61,819 bases of DNA from Flavobacterium plurextorum. Its GTDB lineage: Bacteria > Bacteroidota > Bacteroidia > Flavobacteriales > Flavobacteriaceae. The DNA lies in the NCBI RefSeq assembly GCF_002217395.1, contig NZ_MUHD01000018.1, forward strand, positions 469 through 62,287. The letters run 5' to 3'. Under the pieces are notes generated by a model that did no database searches, was not told where the DNA came from, and was given only the letters and a program-made list of their open reading frames with translations. Shown in pieces: positions 46,050 through 54,944 of the stretch. The first letter of the stretch is position 1. Each line of letters begins with the position of its first letter. The position numbers and the translations under genes were made by a program.

Positions 46050-46068
46050 AGCCGGACTTCCGTCCAGT
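46050..46068. repeat. degenerate REP palindrome downstream of the transposase
   Basis: AGCCGGACTTCCGTCCAGT is a diverged copy of the CTGGACT..AGTCCAG palindrome seen on the other side of the transposase gene, 23 bp after its stop codon. Confidence 0.7.
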
Positions 46069-46090
46069 TTACAATGATTTTAGATTCAAA

Positions 46091-46552
46091 TTATATTAAG
46101 TTTTGAAAAACATGTTTTTGTTCAAATTTGACGTTGAATTTTTCCAAGAAAGAAAAGTATTCATCTTTAAAATTTTGTTTTTTATGGTGTTCTTCTTGAT
46201 TTTTGATGTATTTATAAACAGCATCAATATGAGACTGACTATAGGAAAAAGCGCCATAGCCTTCCTGCCATTCAAATCTAGAAATTGTTAATTGATTATC
46301 ATTAATGTATTTTGAAGATTTTCCTTTTACAATTTTCATTAATTCAGAGATAGAAACGGTTGGCTTTAAGCCGAAGAAACAATGAACATGATCTTCTGTT
46401 CCATTTACAATTATTGTTTTGCATCCAGTTTCATTGATTAGATTTCCAATAACACCTAATATTTTTGATTTACATTCAACGGTAATAAGCGCTTCTCTAT
46501 ATTTAACTGCAAAAACGGCCTGAATATAAACTTGATGAAAGGTATTGGACAT
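46091..46552 (-). mobile_element. REP-associated tyrosine transposase (RAYT, IS200/IS605-like)
   Basis: A 153-residue Y1 transposase. The metal-binding HUH motif is in GTEDHVHCFFGL (His 55 and 57) and the catalytic Tyr is Tyr115 in DAVYKYIKNQEEHHKKQ. It starts MSNTFHQVYIQAVFAVK, the usual opening. The gene is intact and stands alone, flanked by REP palindromes at 46050-46068, 46633-46648, 46715-46730 and 46797-46812 of the form CTGGACTGAAGTCCAG. This single-copy gene plus matching palindromes is the RAYT pattern rather than a normal insertion sequence. The remnant at 32111 is a related dead copy. Confidence 0.92.
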
Positions 46553-46632
46553 ATCGCTGTAATAATTTTAATTGCTAAAATAATACAAAATACCTTACAA
46601 ACTTATTGATTCAATCTCAAATTTATTTTAAA

Positions 46633-46812
46633 CTGGACTGAAGTCCAGCTCTACAAAATAAATCATTCCTTCGGAATTAAAAAAACTGATTTAAGAACAA
46701 ACAATATTGTAAGGCTGGACTGAAGTCCAGCTTATACAGAATAAATTGGTTTTTCAAAATCAAGAAAAGTGCGAGAGCACGAACAATATTGTAGGGCTGG
46801 ACTTCAGTCCAG
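46633..46812. repeat. three REP palindromes (RAYT-linked)
   Basis: CTGGACTGAAGTCCAG at 46633-46648 and 46715-46730, and the opposite-loop form CTGGACTTCAGTCCAG at 46797-46812; each has 7-bp arms and a 2-nt loop. The second and third share a flank (AACAATATTGTA then GGCTGGAC). They fill the gap between the RAYT gene and the SpmAB-like gene. Confidence 0.9.
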
Positions 46813-46838
46813 TTTAAACAAGATGTAGGATCAATTAG

Positions 46839-48278
46839 TTAAAAAAACCAAGTAGCCACAAAAATTGCCGTAATCACACAAATCAAATCAACCAAAAGCA
46901 TTGTTCCTAAAGCGTAACGTGTGTTTTTGATATTTACAGACCCAAAATAAACAGCGATTACATAAAAAGTACTTTCGGCGCTGCATTGAAAAATACTGCT
47001 TAATCTGGCCGTCAATGAATCTGCTCCAAAAGTATTCATCGAATCAATTAAAAATCCTCGAGATCCCGCTGAGCTAAATGGACGAAGCATTGCTACAGGC
47101 AAAGCATTGGTAATTTCTTTACTCACACCCATATTCGAGAATATAAAGGCAATTCCATTACTTATAATTTCAAATAAACCACTGTTTCTAAATAAAGAAA
47201 TAGCAACTAACATACCCAATACATAAGGAAAAATCGTAACACCAGTTTTTACACCATTGTTTGCTCCAACTACAAATGTTTCAAAAACGGTTGTATTGGC
47301 ATCCGTAAATTTTTTCTCGTGAATGAATGAAAAAATCAAAGTAAAAGCGATAATTGCAATCAATATCAAACCAGAAAGGTTAGAAGTAAAGTAGTTTTTT
47401 CCAATTAAATCTAAATGATTTACATACATCAGTAAACCAACAATTGCTGCTATTAATCCCATTAATACAATTAAAAGAGAAGCACTTTTAAAGTTGATTT
47501 TTTGTTTAATTCCCACAATTAAAAAGGCTGCAATTGTGCCAATAAAAGATGTAATGATACAAGGCAGCATAACATCCGCTGGATTTGTTGCATTAGCCGC
47601 TGCGCGATATCCAATAATTGAAGTCGCAATTAATGTTAACCCAGAAGCGTGAAGACACATAAACATAATTTGAGCATCGCTCGCCTTGTCTTTGTCGGGG
47701 TTTATTTCCTGTAAACTTTCCATGGCCTTAAGTCCAAATGGAGTTGCAGCCGAATCTAATCCTAAGAAATTAGCAGCAAAGTTTAAAGTCATATAAGATA
47801 TTGAGGGATGATTTTTAGGAATACTCGGAAACACCTTTACAAATACAGGACTTAATACTTTAGCCAGTCTTCCAGATGCTCCAGAAACAATTAAAAGCTC
47901 CATTAATCCGCAGAAAAAGGCTAGATAAGCCATAAGAGGCAGAATTAAATCAAGTAAAGTAGTTTTACAAGTTGGAAGTAAACCATCAGATTTTTGAAGA
48001 CCGCTGAAAATTTTTACTGTTTTGTTTTTATAAACATAAGTTGTGTCAGCATTAAGCGTATCACGATTGATAATCATCGTTTGATCTGGCGCTTTTTTAA
48101 TGCTGTCTTTGATAAAAGCAGGAAGTTGTTCAATGTATTTTTCTGAAACTAAAATCGGATCATCTTTCTTTCCATTTAAGACAGAATCAATAGTATAAGT
48201 ATTGACAGTAAATAAACTTACTACAATAAAGACAATCGAAGAAATAAAAATCACTAACCAGAATCTGCTTAATACCAT
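46839..48278 (-). CDS. nucleoside-recognition (Gate) membrane protein, SpmA-SpmB-like fusion
   Basis: A 479-residue membrane protein with about ten helices arranged as two Gate domains. The first half carries LNFAANFLGLDSAATPFGLKAM, the hallmark of SpmA-type proteins, and the second VGANNGVKTGVTIFPYVLGM and FSSAGSRGFLIDSMNTFGAD, like SpmB. In Bacillus the two proteins are separate and act in spore dehydration; here they are fused in a non-spore-former, where the family probably transports a small molecule. It is monocistronic, after REP elements. Confidence 0.88.
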   Translation of the reverse strand: MVLSRFWLVIFISSIVFIVVSLFTVNTYTIDSVLNGKKDDPILVSEKYIEQLPAFIKDSIKKAPDQTMIINRDTLNADTTYVYKNKTVKIFSGLQKSDGLLPTCKTTLLDLILPLMAYLAFFCGLMELLIVSGASGRLAKVLSPVFVKVFPSIPKNHPSISYMTLNFAANFLGLDSAATPFGLKAMESLQEINPDKDKASDAQIMFMCLHASGLTLIATSIIGYRAAANATNPADVMLPCIITSFIGTIAAFLIVGIKQKINFKSASLLIVLMGLIAAIVGLLMYVNHLDLIGKNYFTSNLSGLILIAIIAFTLIFSFIHEKKFTDANTTVFETFVVGANNGVKTGVTIFPYVLGMLVAISLFRNSGLFEIISNGIAFIFSNMGVSKEITNALPVAMLRPFSSAGSRGFLIDSMNTFGADSLTARLSSIFQCSAESTFYVIAVYFGSVNIKNTRYALGTMLLVDLICVITAIFVATWFF

Positions 48279-48390
48279 AATGCTAATTTTTTTTGTAAAT
48301 GTAATTATTTAGGGATAATATGCACAAAGATTTTATAATCGAAAGATGAAGTATCTCTCACAAGTAATAATCATTTAGTGAAATTTTGAT

Positions 48391-49464
48391 TTATTCAATG
48401 ATAATTTTGGTCTCGAGATAATTTTCAAAAGCTTTAATTTCTTTCAAAAGCAGTTCTTTTTTTGCGCTTTTGATTTCACTAAAAAATTGTGTTTCAATTT
48501 TTGCGTGATCTTTTTTGATCGTTCTTTTCCATGTTCCAATAACCTTTCCGTTTTCCATAATTATGGGTTTAAAAATACCGTTATTGGTAAAGGCTTTAGC
48601 TTGATGTTCTAATAAAATTGAAGCTTCACGAGTTTTATACGAAATGAGAATTTCATCAAAAGCAGGAAGAAAATGTACGCTTTCGCGGAAAATATTCTCA
48701 TTAGAAACATCAGAACCAAACCAATAAGTTTGATTTTCAATTTCAACTGAATTCAATTCTGATGCGATTGAATGAATTGCAATTTTGCAGACTGTTGGTG
48801 AAAAACCAGACCACCACGAGAAATCTAGTAAAGTTGCCGGGCCATGACTTTCGAAATAACGTTTTGCTAATTTTACTAAGCCTTCTTCTTTTGTAAGCTT
48901 AGTATTTGGTCGTTCAACACGTTCTTCAAGAAGTGCGTATGTAATTTGTCTGCCATTCATTTTTCCATTACAAACCAAACCATCGAGTTCTGCATTCATC
49001 ATAATTGCGGCACTTAGAAAATCTTCTTTGGAAGTTTTTTTAATGCCTAATTCCTGCATTATTTCATCTCGTGTCAAATGATTGTTTCTAGCCAATAATT
49101 TTTCAATCGAAGTATTAATCTGATCTAGTTTTTTGGAATCAAAACCATATTTCTTTGTGGCTGAAGCGGTGAATTTTTTTACCTGTGGTGCCGAAAGATC
49201 CAGCATCCAATAAATATCGTCTGCCGAAACTAAATGCCACGTAGGTCTTAAAATATGGGTTCTGATAATCTTGCCAGAATCTAAAGCTTCTTCAATTTCC
49301 TTTTCAGATGCATCACATCGAGATCCCACAGCCCATTTTGCCATGGCATAATCTTGAGCTTGCATCGCACCTAAATATTGTACAATTTCTTGTGGAGAAC
49401 ATTTAGTTGTTTTGTAAAGTTTTTGAGAAACAAGACGATAGTGAGAAATTTCTGAATGTGTCAT
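48391..49464 (-). CDS. winged-helix DNA-binding protein, AlkZ-like DNA glycosylase family
   Basis: A 357-residue protein of the HTH_42 family. AlkZ and its AlkX relatives unhook interstrand crosslinks or remove alkylated bases; their catalytic signature is a QxQ motif on a beta-strand. A QAQ is present in YLGAMQAQDYAMAKWAVG near residue 36, and HILRPTWHLVSADDIYWML is the family's second conserved block. The C-terminal half holds FLPAFDEILISYKTREASI. The sequence is a good match for the AlkZ-like group, but activity against a specific lesion is inferred. Ogt and an exonuclease gene lie just upstream on the same strand. Confidence 0.85.
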   Translation of the reverse strand: MTHSEISHYRLVSQKLYKTTKCSPQEIVQYLGAMQAQDYAMAKWAVGSRCDASEKEIEEALDSGKIIRTHILRPTWHLVSADDIYWMLDLSAPQVKKFTASATKKYGFDSKKLDQINTSIEKLLARNNHLTRDEIMQELGIKKTSKEDFLSAAIMMNAELDGLVCNGKMNGRQITYALLEERVERPNTKLTKEEGLVKLAKRYFESHGPATLLDFSWWSGFSPTVCKIAIHSIASELNSVEIENQTYWFGSDVSNENIFRESVHFLPAFDEILISYKTREASILLEHQAKAFTNNGIFKPIIMENGKVIGTWKRTIKKDHAKIETQFFSEIKSAKKELLLKEIKAFENYLETKIIIE

Positions 49465-49537
49465 TTTTAAAATATCAAAATTCTAATAAATTTAAACTTT
49501 GCACCTCTGGTCCTTTGTGTCTCTGAATCTTAAAAAA

Positions 49538-50251
49538 TTAGACATGAATAATTTCATCGTCAATCAATAAATCTTCGCGACGCAGACGGAGAAAAATCTG
49601 TGCAACGGCAATAGTATCTTTTTCACAATACGTTACAATTCGATCAATATCTTTTTCTACATAAAACACATGAGCAACTTGACTGCCGTCAATATCTCCT
49701 TTTGGCGATGGAACGCCTAGAATTTTAGTTAGTAATTTTAAAGATGTAAAATGTTTATAATCGCCAAACTTCCATAATTCTAAAGTATCTAAATGCGCAA
49801 TTTCCCAAGGCTTTTTACCAAACAAGTTCAGTTTGTCTGGAATTGCAATTTGGTTGATAATCATTCGGCGAGCTAGAAACGGAATGTCAAATTCTTTTGC
49901 ATTGTGTCCGCACAAAAGATGCTGTGGCTGGTTGAAATGATTGTTTAATAAATTATTAAAGTCTTTCAAGATTTTTTTCTCTTCTCCAAAAAAAGAAGTC
50001 ACTCTAAAATTACGTATATCACCTTTAATTGTAAAATAACCGACAGATATACAGACGATTTTTCCAAATTCGGCCCAAATTCCGGCACGATCGTAAAATT
50101 CTTCTGGAGTAAAATCGTCTTTTCGCTGATATTGCGTTTTATGATCCCAAAGTAATTGCATTTCTGCATCAAGCGAATTGAAATTTTCTTCTTCTGGAAC
50201 GGTTTCAATATCAAGAAAGAGAATGTTGTTGAGGTTTATTTTTTCAATCAT
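49538..50251 (-). CDS. 3'-5' exonuclease, DEDD family
   Basis: A 237-residue DnaQ-like nuclease resembling the predicted 3'-5' exonucleases related to PolB exo domains. The catalytic acidic residues can be placed: NILFLDIETVPEEENF (D and E of motif I), LLCGHNAKEFDIPFLARRM (motif II D), and DRIVTYCEKDTIAVAQIFLRL (motif III Y/D). It shares a strand with the AlkZ-like gene (73 bp downstream) and Ogt (156 bp upstream), suggesting a small repair neighbourhood rather than a tight operon. Confidence 0.9.
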   Translation of the reverse strand: MIEKINLNNILFLDIETVPEEENFNSLDAEMQLLWDHKTQYQRKDDFTPEEFYDRAGIWAEFGKIVCISVGYFTIKGDIRNFRVTSFFGEEKKILKDFNNLLNNHFNQPQHLLCGHNAKEFDIPFLARRMIINQIAIPDKLNLFGKKPWEIAHLDTLELWKFGDYKHFTSLKLLTKILGVPSPKGDIDGSQVAHVFYVEKDIDRIVTYCEKDTIAVAQIFLRLRREDLLIDDEIIHV

Positions 50252-50407
50252 AATTTTGTGGCGAATTACACTAATTTTTTATGAATATAAATGTAAACAA
50301 TTTTGATTTTATGATAAGAAATATAGTATGATTTCGAGTAGTTTTATGAAACTGAATTTAAAATGTTTTTAATTCGTGTCAATTTGTGAAATATGTGGCA
50401 AAAAAAC

Positions 50408-50884
50408 TTAAAATAAGCTTTGTTGTAAAGATGGGCTTTCGTGTTCAAGAAGCCATTTTTTACGAGATAATCCGCCTGCATAACCTGTTAAAGAACCATT
50501 TGTGCCAATAACACGATGACAAGGAACTACAATCCAAAGCGGGTTCTTTCCATTTGCCGAAGCCACTGCGCGAATCGCTTTTATATCACCTAATTTTTTG
50601 GTTTGATCCATATAACTTACTGTTTTTCCATACGGAATTTCAAGTAATGATTTCCATACTTTTTGTTGAAACTCGGTGCCTTTTGGATTTAGTTTTAGAT
50701 CAAAATCGGTTCTTTTCCCTTCAAAATATTCTTGGAGCTGCAAAACAGCTTCCTGCAAAACGTCTGGAATTGTTTTAGAAATCTCATTGCTGTCAATATC
50801 TGAAACTGAAATTACTGAAACACCATGTTCATCTCCAATAATTTTGGTGATTCCTAAAGGTGAATTAATGTAAACTGTTTCCAT
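50408..50884 (-). CDS. ogt: methylated-DNA-protein-cysteine methyltransferase
   Basis: This suicide repair protein removes alkyl groups from O6-alkylguanine to an active-site Cys. I take the ATG at 50884 (METVYINSPLG), giving 158 residues, the usual size for Ogt. The active site PCHRVIGTNGSLTGYAGGL and the helix-turn-helix TVSYMDQTKKLGDIKAIRAV are conserved; the IPYGKTVSY motif is also present. It lies upstream of the exonuclease and AlkZ-like genes on the same strand. Confidence 0.95.
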   Translation of the reverse strand: METVYINSPLGITKIIGDEHGVSVISVSDIDSNEISKTIPDVLQEAVLQLQEYFEGKRTDFDLKLNPKGTEFQQKVWKSLLEIPYGKTVSYMDQTKKLGDIKAIRAVASANGKNPLWIVVPCHRVIGTNGSLTGYAGGLSRKKWLLEHESPSLQQSLF

Positions 50885-50894
50885 GATTTTTTTA

Positions 50895-51080
50895 CTCCAA
50901 AGGTGCAAAGGTATATCGCAAAGTTCGCAAAGTTTTTTTTAACCATATAAGATTTTATGTAAGTAATTTAAGTTTTTGTTCGTTTTACTAAAGTTCGTAA
51001 AATTTACACTATTGTCACTCTGAGCGAAGTCGAAGGCTTATGAAAACAAAAGGACTTCGACTTCGCTCAGCCTGACATTC
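50895..51080. repeat. composite intergenic repeat
   Basis: This gap holds CAAAG words (50898-50930), an arm AACCATATAAGATTTTATGT (50941-) related to the hemA-hemC inverted repeat, and at 51011-51079 an inverted element (TTGTCACTCTGAGCGAAGTC ... CTTCGCTCAGCCTGACA) of the same family as 21312-21384. Confidence 0.75.
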
Positions 51081-51087
51081 GTCGTCT

Positions 51088-51909
51088 TTAATAATTCTCC
51101 AGTTTAAATTGATAGTTTAATTCGTTTTCAATTTTTTCGCTTGAAATAGTCTTTTTTGTATCTGATTTTTCAGAACTGAATATTGGCAAAACTAAATTCA
51201 ATTCTTTTGCTTTTTGAGTGTAATATTCTTTTCGCGAAGGGTGAAAAGGAGCCGCGGCATTAAAAACTTCATTCCATTTTGATTGTGTGATGATTGTTTC
51301 AATTATGCCAATGCAGTCATTTTGATGAATAAGATTTACCGGCGCATCTGCGTTTTTAAGATTTTCTTTTCCGGCTAAGAACTTTACAGGTTGTCTGTCA
51401 GCTCCAATTAATCCGCCGAAACGAAGTATTGTGGTTTCGAAGTTTTGATTTTTTTGAAGAATCTGCTCTGCCAAAAGCAATTGACGACCGCTTTCGGTTT
51501 CTGGATTTGGGTTTGTTTCTTCTGTAATTAAACTGTTTTCATCGCCATATACAGAAGTTGAGCTTACAAAAAGCACTTTTTTGATTGCTTTATTTTCTAT
51601 AAAAGGAATTAGGTTTTCGATTTTTTTGACAAAAGTTTTATCGGAAGATGCAGAGTTATTTTCTCTTAATTTGGGCGGAATATCAATAATTAAAATTTCA
51701 CTTCCGTCTAGAAAATTGTTTATGCTTTCTGAGATTTCCTCGCTTTCAACGGTAACTAAAAAAGGATTTATACTGGCATTTTCTAAAATAGAAAGCTTAT
51801 GTTCGGAAGTTGTTGATCCTTTTACGGAATTTCCTGTTTCAATTAGTTTTTTAGCCAGAGGTAAACCCAGCCAGCCACAGCCTAATATACTTATTTTTGC
51901 CATTTTCAT
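51088..51909 (-). CDS. NAD(P)-binding SDR-like protein (YeeZ-type)
   Basis: A 273-residue Rossmann protein. The N terminus reads KISILGCGWLGLPLAKKLIE (GxGxxGxxxA dinucleotide loop), then KKVLFVSSTSVYGDENSLI, where the Ser-Thr-x-Val-Tyr context is the extended-SDR active region, and LRFGGLIGADRQPVK. The family includes YeeZ and nucleoside-diphosphate-sugar epimerase-like proteins of unknown substrate. Start is at the ATG at 51909 (MKMAKIS) or two codons later at 51903. It is monocistronic. Confidence 0.85.
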   Translation of the reverse strand: MKMAKISILGCGWLGLPLAKKLIETGNSVKGSTTSEHKLSILENASINPFLVTVESEEISESINNFLDGSEILIIDIPPKLRENNSASSDKTFVKKIENLIPFIENKAIKKVLFVSSTSVYGDENSLITEETNPNPETESGRQLLLAEQILQKNQNFETTILRFGGLIGADRQPVKFLAGKENLKNADAPVNLIHQNDCIGIIETIITQSKWNEVFNAAAPFHPSRKEYYTQKAKELNLVLPIFSSEKSDTKKTISSEKIENELNYQFKLENY

Positions 51910-52029
51910 GTAAAGATTCAAAGTTGAAAAAGCTCAAAGTTAAAACTTATAAAAGACTTTTTCATGACTGCCTTACGATTGTTTCAGAATGTTTGCAAGA
52001 AGAACCAAAGATCGAGTATAGATAATTTC

Positions 52030-52071
52030 TAAAAAAAAACAGGGCAGTACTTAATTTAAAAGTCTGCCCTG
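52030..52071 (-). terminator. terminator of the M28 peptidase operon
   Basis: On the minus strand CAGGGCAG, a 16-nt spacer region with ACTT/AAGT pairing and CTGCCCTG are followed by nine T residues. It lies 116 bp past the peptidase stop. Confidence 0.75.
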
Positions 52072-52186
52072 AGATTTAATTTTCGACTAAAGTTTTTAAA
52101 CTTTAAAGTATAGGATTTTTATCACCTTGTGGCTTTTACTAAACAGCTCCTAAACGATTCCTTGAAATATTCGTCACCATAATAAA

Positions 52187-54583
52187 CTATTGTTGTTTAA
52201 TAACCGGTTTTAAACTGTCTTTTGCAATTATGGTAGAATCTTTCACAGCTGCTGCCGGCGGTAAAACTGGTGCAGGAGGAGGTGTATATCGTTTTATTTT
52301 TTGTTGTATTAAAACCGCATCATTTAAAACAAAAGGAGTCGGCATCATCCAATTGCTTCTTGGTTTGATTTTAAGTAATGGATTTGCTAACAAATCAAAA
52401 GAACTCTCAATTAAATCCATATCAAAAATAGACGATTTGTTAATGTAGAAATCTAAAACTAGAGGCTCATTGCCCACAACATAGTAACATAAAAGACGCA
52501 TTCCTTCTCGTTCTAAACGATTTCCTTTTTCTCCAGAAGTCGAAACTCCATTTGCCTTAAAGTTGTAAAATGTCATTTTTGGGTTAGCATAAATATCGTA
52601 GCGGTTTACTTTTCGATTAGGAGTAATTTTAATTTTTAAATATCGATTATTGCCCACAACGCTGTCTTTTATGAAAGAAATAGTTGGTTTTGGCACATCG
52701 ACAACTGGAGCAATTGCGCTGTATGTAAAACCAGAGCTGTATTTACTGCTTAAAGGAAGATTATTTAATCCAGGAGCTTTTTGGTTTTTTTCTCCTAGAT
52801 AAGCTTTTGTCCAATCATCTAGATTTACATCGTAAGTAGCCCACATAGCAGAATTTGAGTTTGCATTGTATATGTATAACAAACTGTTTGATTTTGCTTT
52901 TCCTGGTTCATATCCTGAATGATAGCCTGCGTAAACGAAAAACCCGATCGAGCAGACAAAGAAAACGATAAGCCAAATACCTTTTTTTAGGAAAGAATTA
53001 AAAACAGGAAGCAATAATCCGAAAAGAAGAACGGTTAGAACTGCGCTTCCAAAAAGTATTTTTAAGCCCAAACCAATTGGGAACATCACAATAAATGGTG
53101 CTACAATTGCCAATGCAGGAATACTAAAAATCAAGTTTAAACCTAATCCTGAATATTGAGTAAAAACGTAGATTGCGAATGACAATATTCCAAAATAAAC
53201 AGGAATAATTAAAAATCCTGCACCAGTTAAGCTGTTTGCTAAAAAGGCATTTATAATAATCCAAAGCAATAAAGGAGCCGCAAAATGATTCATAGTTGCT
53301 TTTGCATCTGAAAAATGATGATAAAAGGCGAAACAAATAGCAATGCTAAGCGTTACAAATGCTCCAATATAAGCGTGACCATTATAAGTGAATCCGTTTA
53401 GTAAATCAGAATATTGCGGATAGATTTCTAAGATAATTTTCCAACCTAAAAAAGTAACTAATCCAGCCGTAATTATAGATCCTAAAAGCGGAACAAACCC
53501 TTTGAATATTTCTCTAAAAGTAATTATACGTTTTGCTTTTCCAATGAAAATAAGAATAATCAATAAACCTAAAGCAATTAGAGTCATTGGAGCAACCCAT
53601 GAAAAAGGATAGCTTATAAACGAAAATGGAACATTGAAATAGACATTATCCTCTGATGAAGAAGTTTTGTTTAAATCTGTGTTTGAAAAGTATTTTAGCA
53701 AAGGCATTAAATAAGAGCCTTGATGCGCAAGTGTTGTTTTGCTTAAATGGTGAATATCATCTTGCTGCGTATGATAATTGTAATGCCCGTCGATAAAAGC
53801 AAAGTTGAATCCTTGAATATTTCCCTGCTCTCTAAAAACAGTTAAATCAGTATCATTTGGCAGCATTTTATAGATGCTGTACATTAACGAGTTAGAAACA
53901 GGATAAGCAGTTTTTGCTTTCGAAAATTCTTCAACAAGCGTTTGATTGCCTTTGTTTGTTTCCATTAACATATAACTTGGTCCTGAAGTTCCTCTAGCTT
54001 CAAAGTTTAAAACTAGACCAACATCTTTGGCCCAAGGATGTTTGTTTACAAAAAGTGCGGCACCATTTAAACCTAATTCTTCAGCATCTGAAAAAAGAAT
54101 AATAATGTCATTTTTTTGAGGCTGTTTAGAGTATAAAAAAGCACGAATTCCTTCTAGAATTGTAGCTACGCCCGATGCATCATCACTTGCTCCTTTTGAA
54201 AAAGAGTGCGGAGCACTGTCGTAATGCGATAAAAGTAAAAGTGCTTTAGTATTATTTGTACCCTTAATACGGGCTAAAATGTTTTTTGATTTTACTAAAA
54301 GACCTTTGTCGTTTAGTGTAAAACCTTCTTGAACACTCGTTTCTAAACCAATTCGATTAAGTTCAAGCTTAAGATAGTTTGCTACTAATTCATGATTTGT
54401 TGACCCAACATAATGTGGTTTTTGAGCGATAATCTGCACTTGATTGAAGGCTCTTTCAGTTGAAAAATCGGCAAGAGCTTCATCATTTTTTGACAGCCAT
54501 TGCGGCATCATTGCGGCATAAATGATACCTAATATGGTTAAAATGCAGACTACTGCCAGAATTGAGGCTGGGTTTTTTTTCAT
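52187..54583 (-). CDS. membrane-bound M28 family metallopeptidase
   Basis: A 798-residue aminopeptidase-like protein: one N-terminal membrane helix (about 8-28), an M28 zinc peptidase domain to residue about 320, then about eight membrane helices and a large C-terminal extracytoplasmic part. Zinc ligands and catalytic residues appear in LLLSHYDSAPHSFSKGASDD (His, Asp), LFSDAEELGLNGA (Glu pair) and FIDGHYNYHTQQDD (His). Start is the ATG at 54583 (MKKNPASILA); an upstream extension would overlap the small zinc-ribbon gene. This is the final gene of a leftward operon; the membrane topology suggests work on peptides outside the cytoplasm. Confidence 0.9.
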   Translation of the reverse strand: MKKNPASILAVVCILTILGIIYAAMMPQWLSKNDEALADFSTERAFNQVQIIAQKPHYVGSTNHELVANYLKLELNRIGLETSVQEGFTLNDKGLLVKSKNILARIKGTNNTKALLLLSHYDSAPHSFSKGASDDASGVATILEGIRAFLYSKQPQKNDIIILFSDAEELGLNGAALFVNKHPWAKDVGLVLNFEARGTSGPSYMLMETNKGNQTLVEEFSKAKTAYPVSNSLMYSIYKMLPNDTDLTVFREQGNIQGFNFAFIDGHYNYHTQQDDIHHLSKTTLAHQGSYLMPLLKYFSNTDLNKTSSSEDNVYFNVPFSFISYPFSWVAPMTLIALGLLIILIFIGKAKRIITFREIFKGFVPLLGSIITAGLVTFLGWKIILEIYPQYSDLLNGFTYNGHAYIGAFVTLSIAICFAFYHHFSDAKATMNHFAAPLLLWIIINAFLANSLTGAGFLIIPVYFGILSFAIYVFTQYSGLGLNLIFSIPALAIVAPFIVMFPIGLGLKILFGSAVLTVLLFGLLLPVFNSFLKKGIWLIVFFVCSIGFFVYAGYHSGYEPGKAKSNSLLYIYNANSNSAMWATYDVNLDDWTKAYLGEKNQKAPGLNNLPLSSKYSSGFTYSAIAPVVDVPKPTISFIKDSVVGNNRYLKIKITPNRKVNRYDIYANPKMTFYNFKANGVSTSGEKGNRLEREGMRLLCYYVVGNEPLVLDFYINKSSIFDMDLIESSFDLLANPLLKIKPRSNWMMPTPFVLNDAVLIQQKIKRYTPPPAPVLPPAAAVKDSTIIAKDSLKPVIKQQ

Positions 54584-54596
54584 GATGAGTATTAAA

Positions 54597-54944
54597 CTAA
54601 ATTTCTTTTTTAACAAGCATATAATAATCATTGTCCAAAGAGCGATATCCTTGGTCGTATAGGAAATAGTAGGTATTTCCTGTTTTGGTCAGCAAGATAT
54701 TGGTAAAGAAATCAAAATCAAAACCTTTATTAATCATTTTGTCTTTTGTTGCTTTCGATTTTCCATCAGTATTTAGCTCAGACAAAATACGGTAATTTTT
54801 TCGTAATTTATTGTTTACATTACGCATATAATTGTTGCTGTCTTTATTTATTTTATTGTTGTAGGCGTTTCGGCAGCTGTCTGAGCAGAATTTTTTGTCT
54901 TCTCTGCCAAAGAGTTTTTCAGAACATTCGAGACACGTTTTCAT
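54597..54944 (-). CDS. small zinc-ribbon protein
   Basis: A 115-residue protein opening with two Cys pairs, KTCLECSEKLFGREDKKFCS then DSCRNAYN, a CxxC...CxxxC zinc ribbon of the kind seen in proteins that bind nucleic acid. The remaining 80 residues are basic and ordered, ending YYFLYDQGYRSLDNDYYMLV. I do not recognise the family beyond the ribbon. Its ATG shares a base with the stop of the upstream fusion gene (TAATG), and the M28 gene starts 13 bp after its stop, so it is a middle gene of a three-gene operon. Confidence 0.8.
   Translation of the reverse strand: MKTCLECSEKLFGREDKKFCSDSCRNAYNNKINKDSNNYMRNVNNKLRKNYRILSELNTDGKSKATKDKMINKGFDFDFFTNILLTKTGNTYYFLYDQGYRSLDNDYYMLVKKEI

Noticed and set aside
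46091..46552. Complete IS200/IS605 insertion sequence
   Set aside because: There is no tnpB partner and no end structure of that family; the REP palindromes and solitary gene match a RAYT instead.
52187..54631. Longer M28 peptidase start
   Set aside because: The extension overlaps the zinc-ribbon gene, and the true signal-anchor begins at the ATG at 54583.
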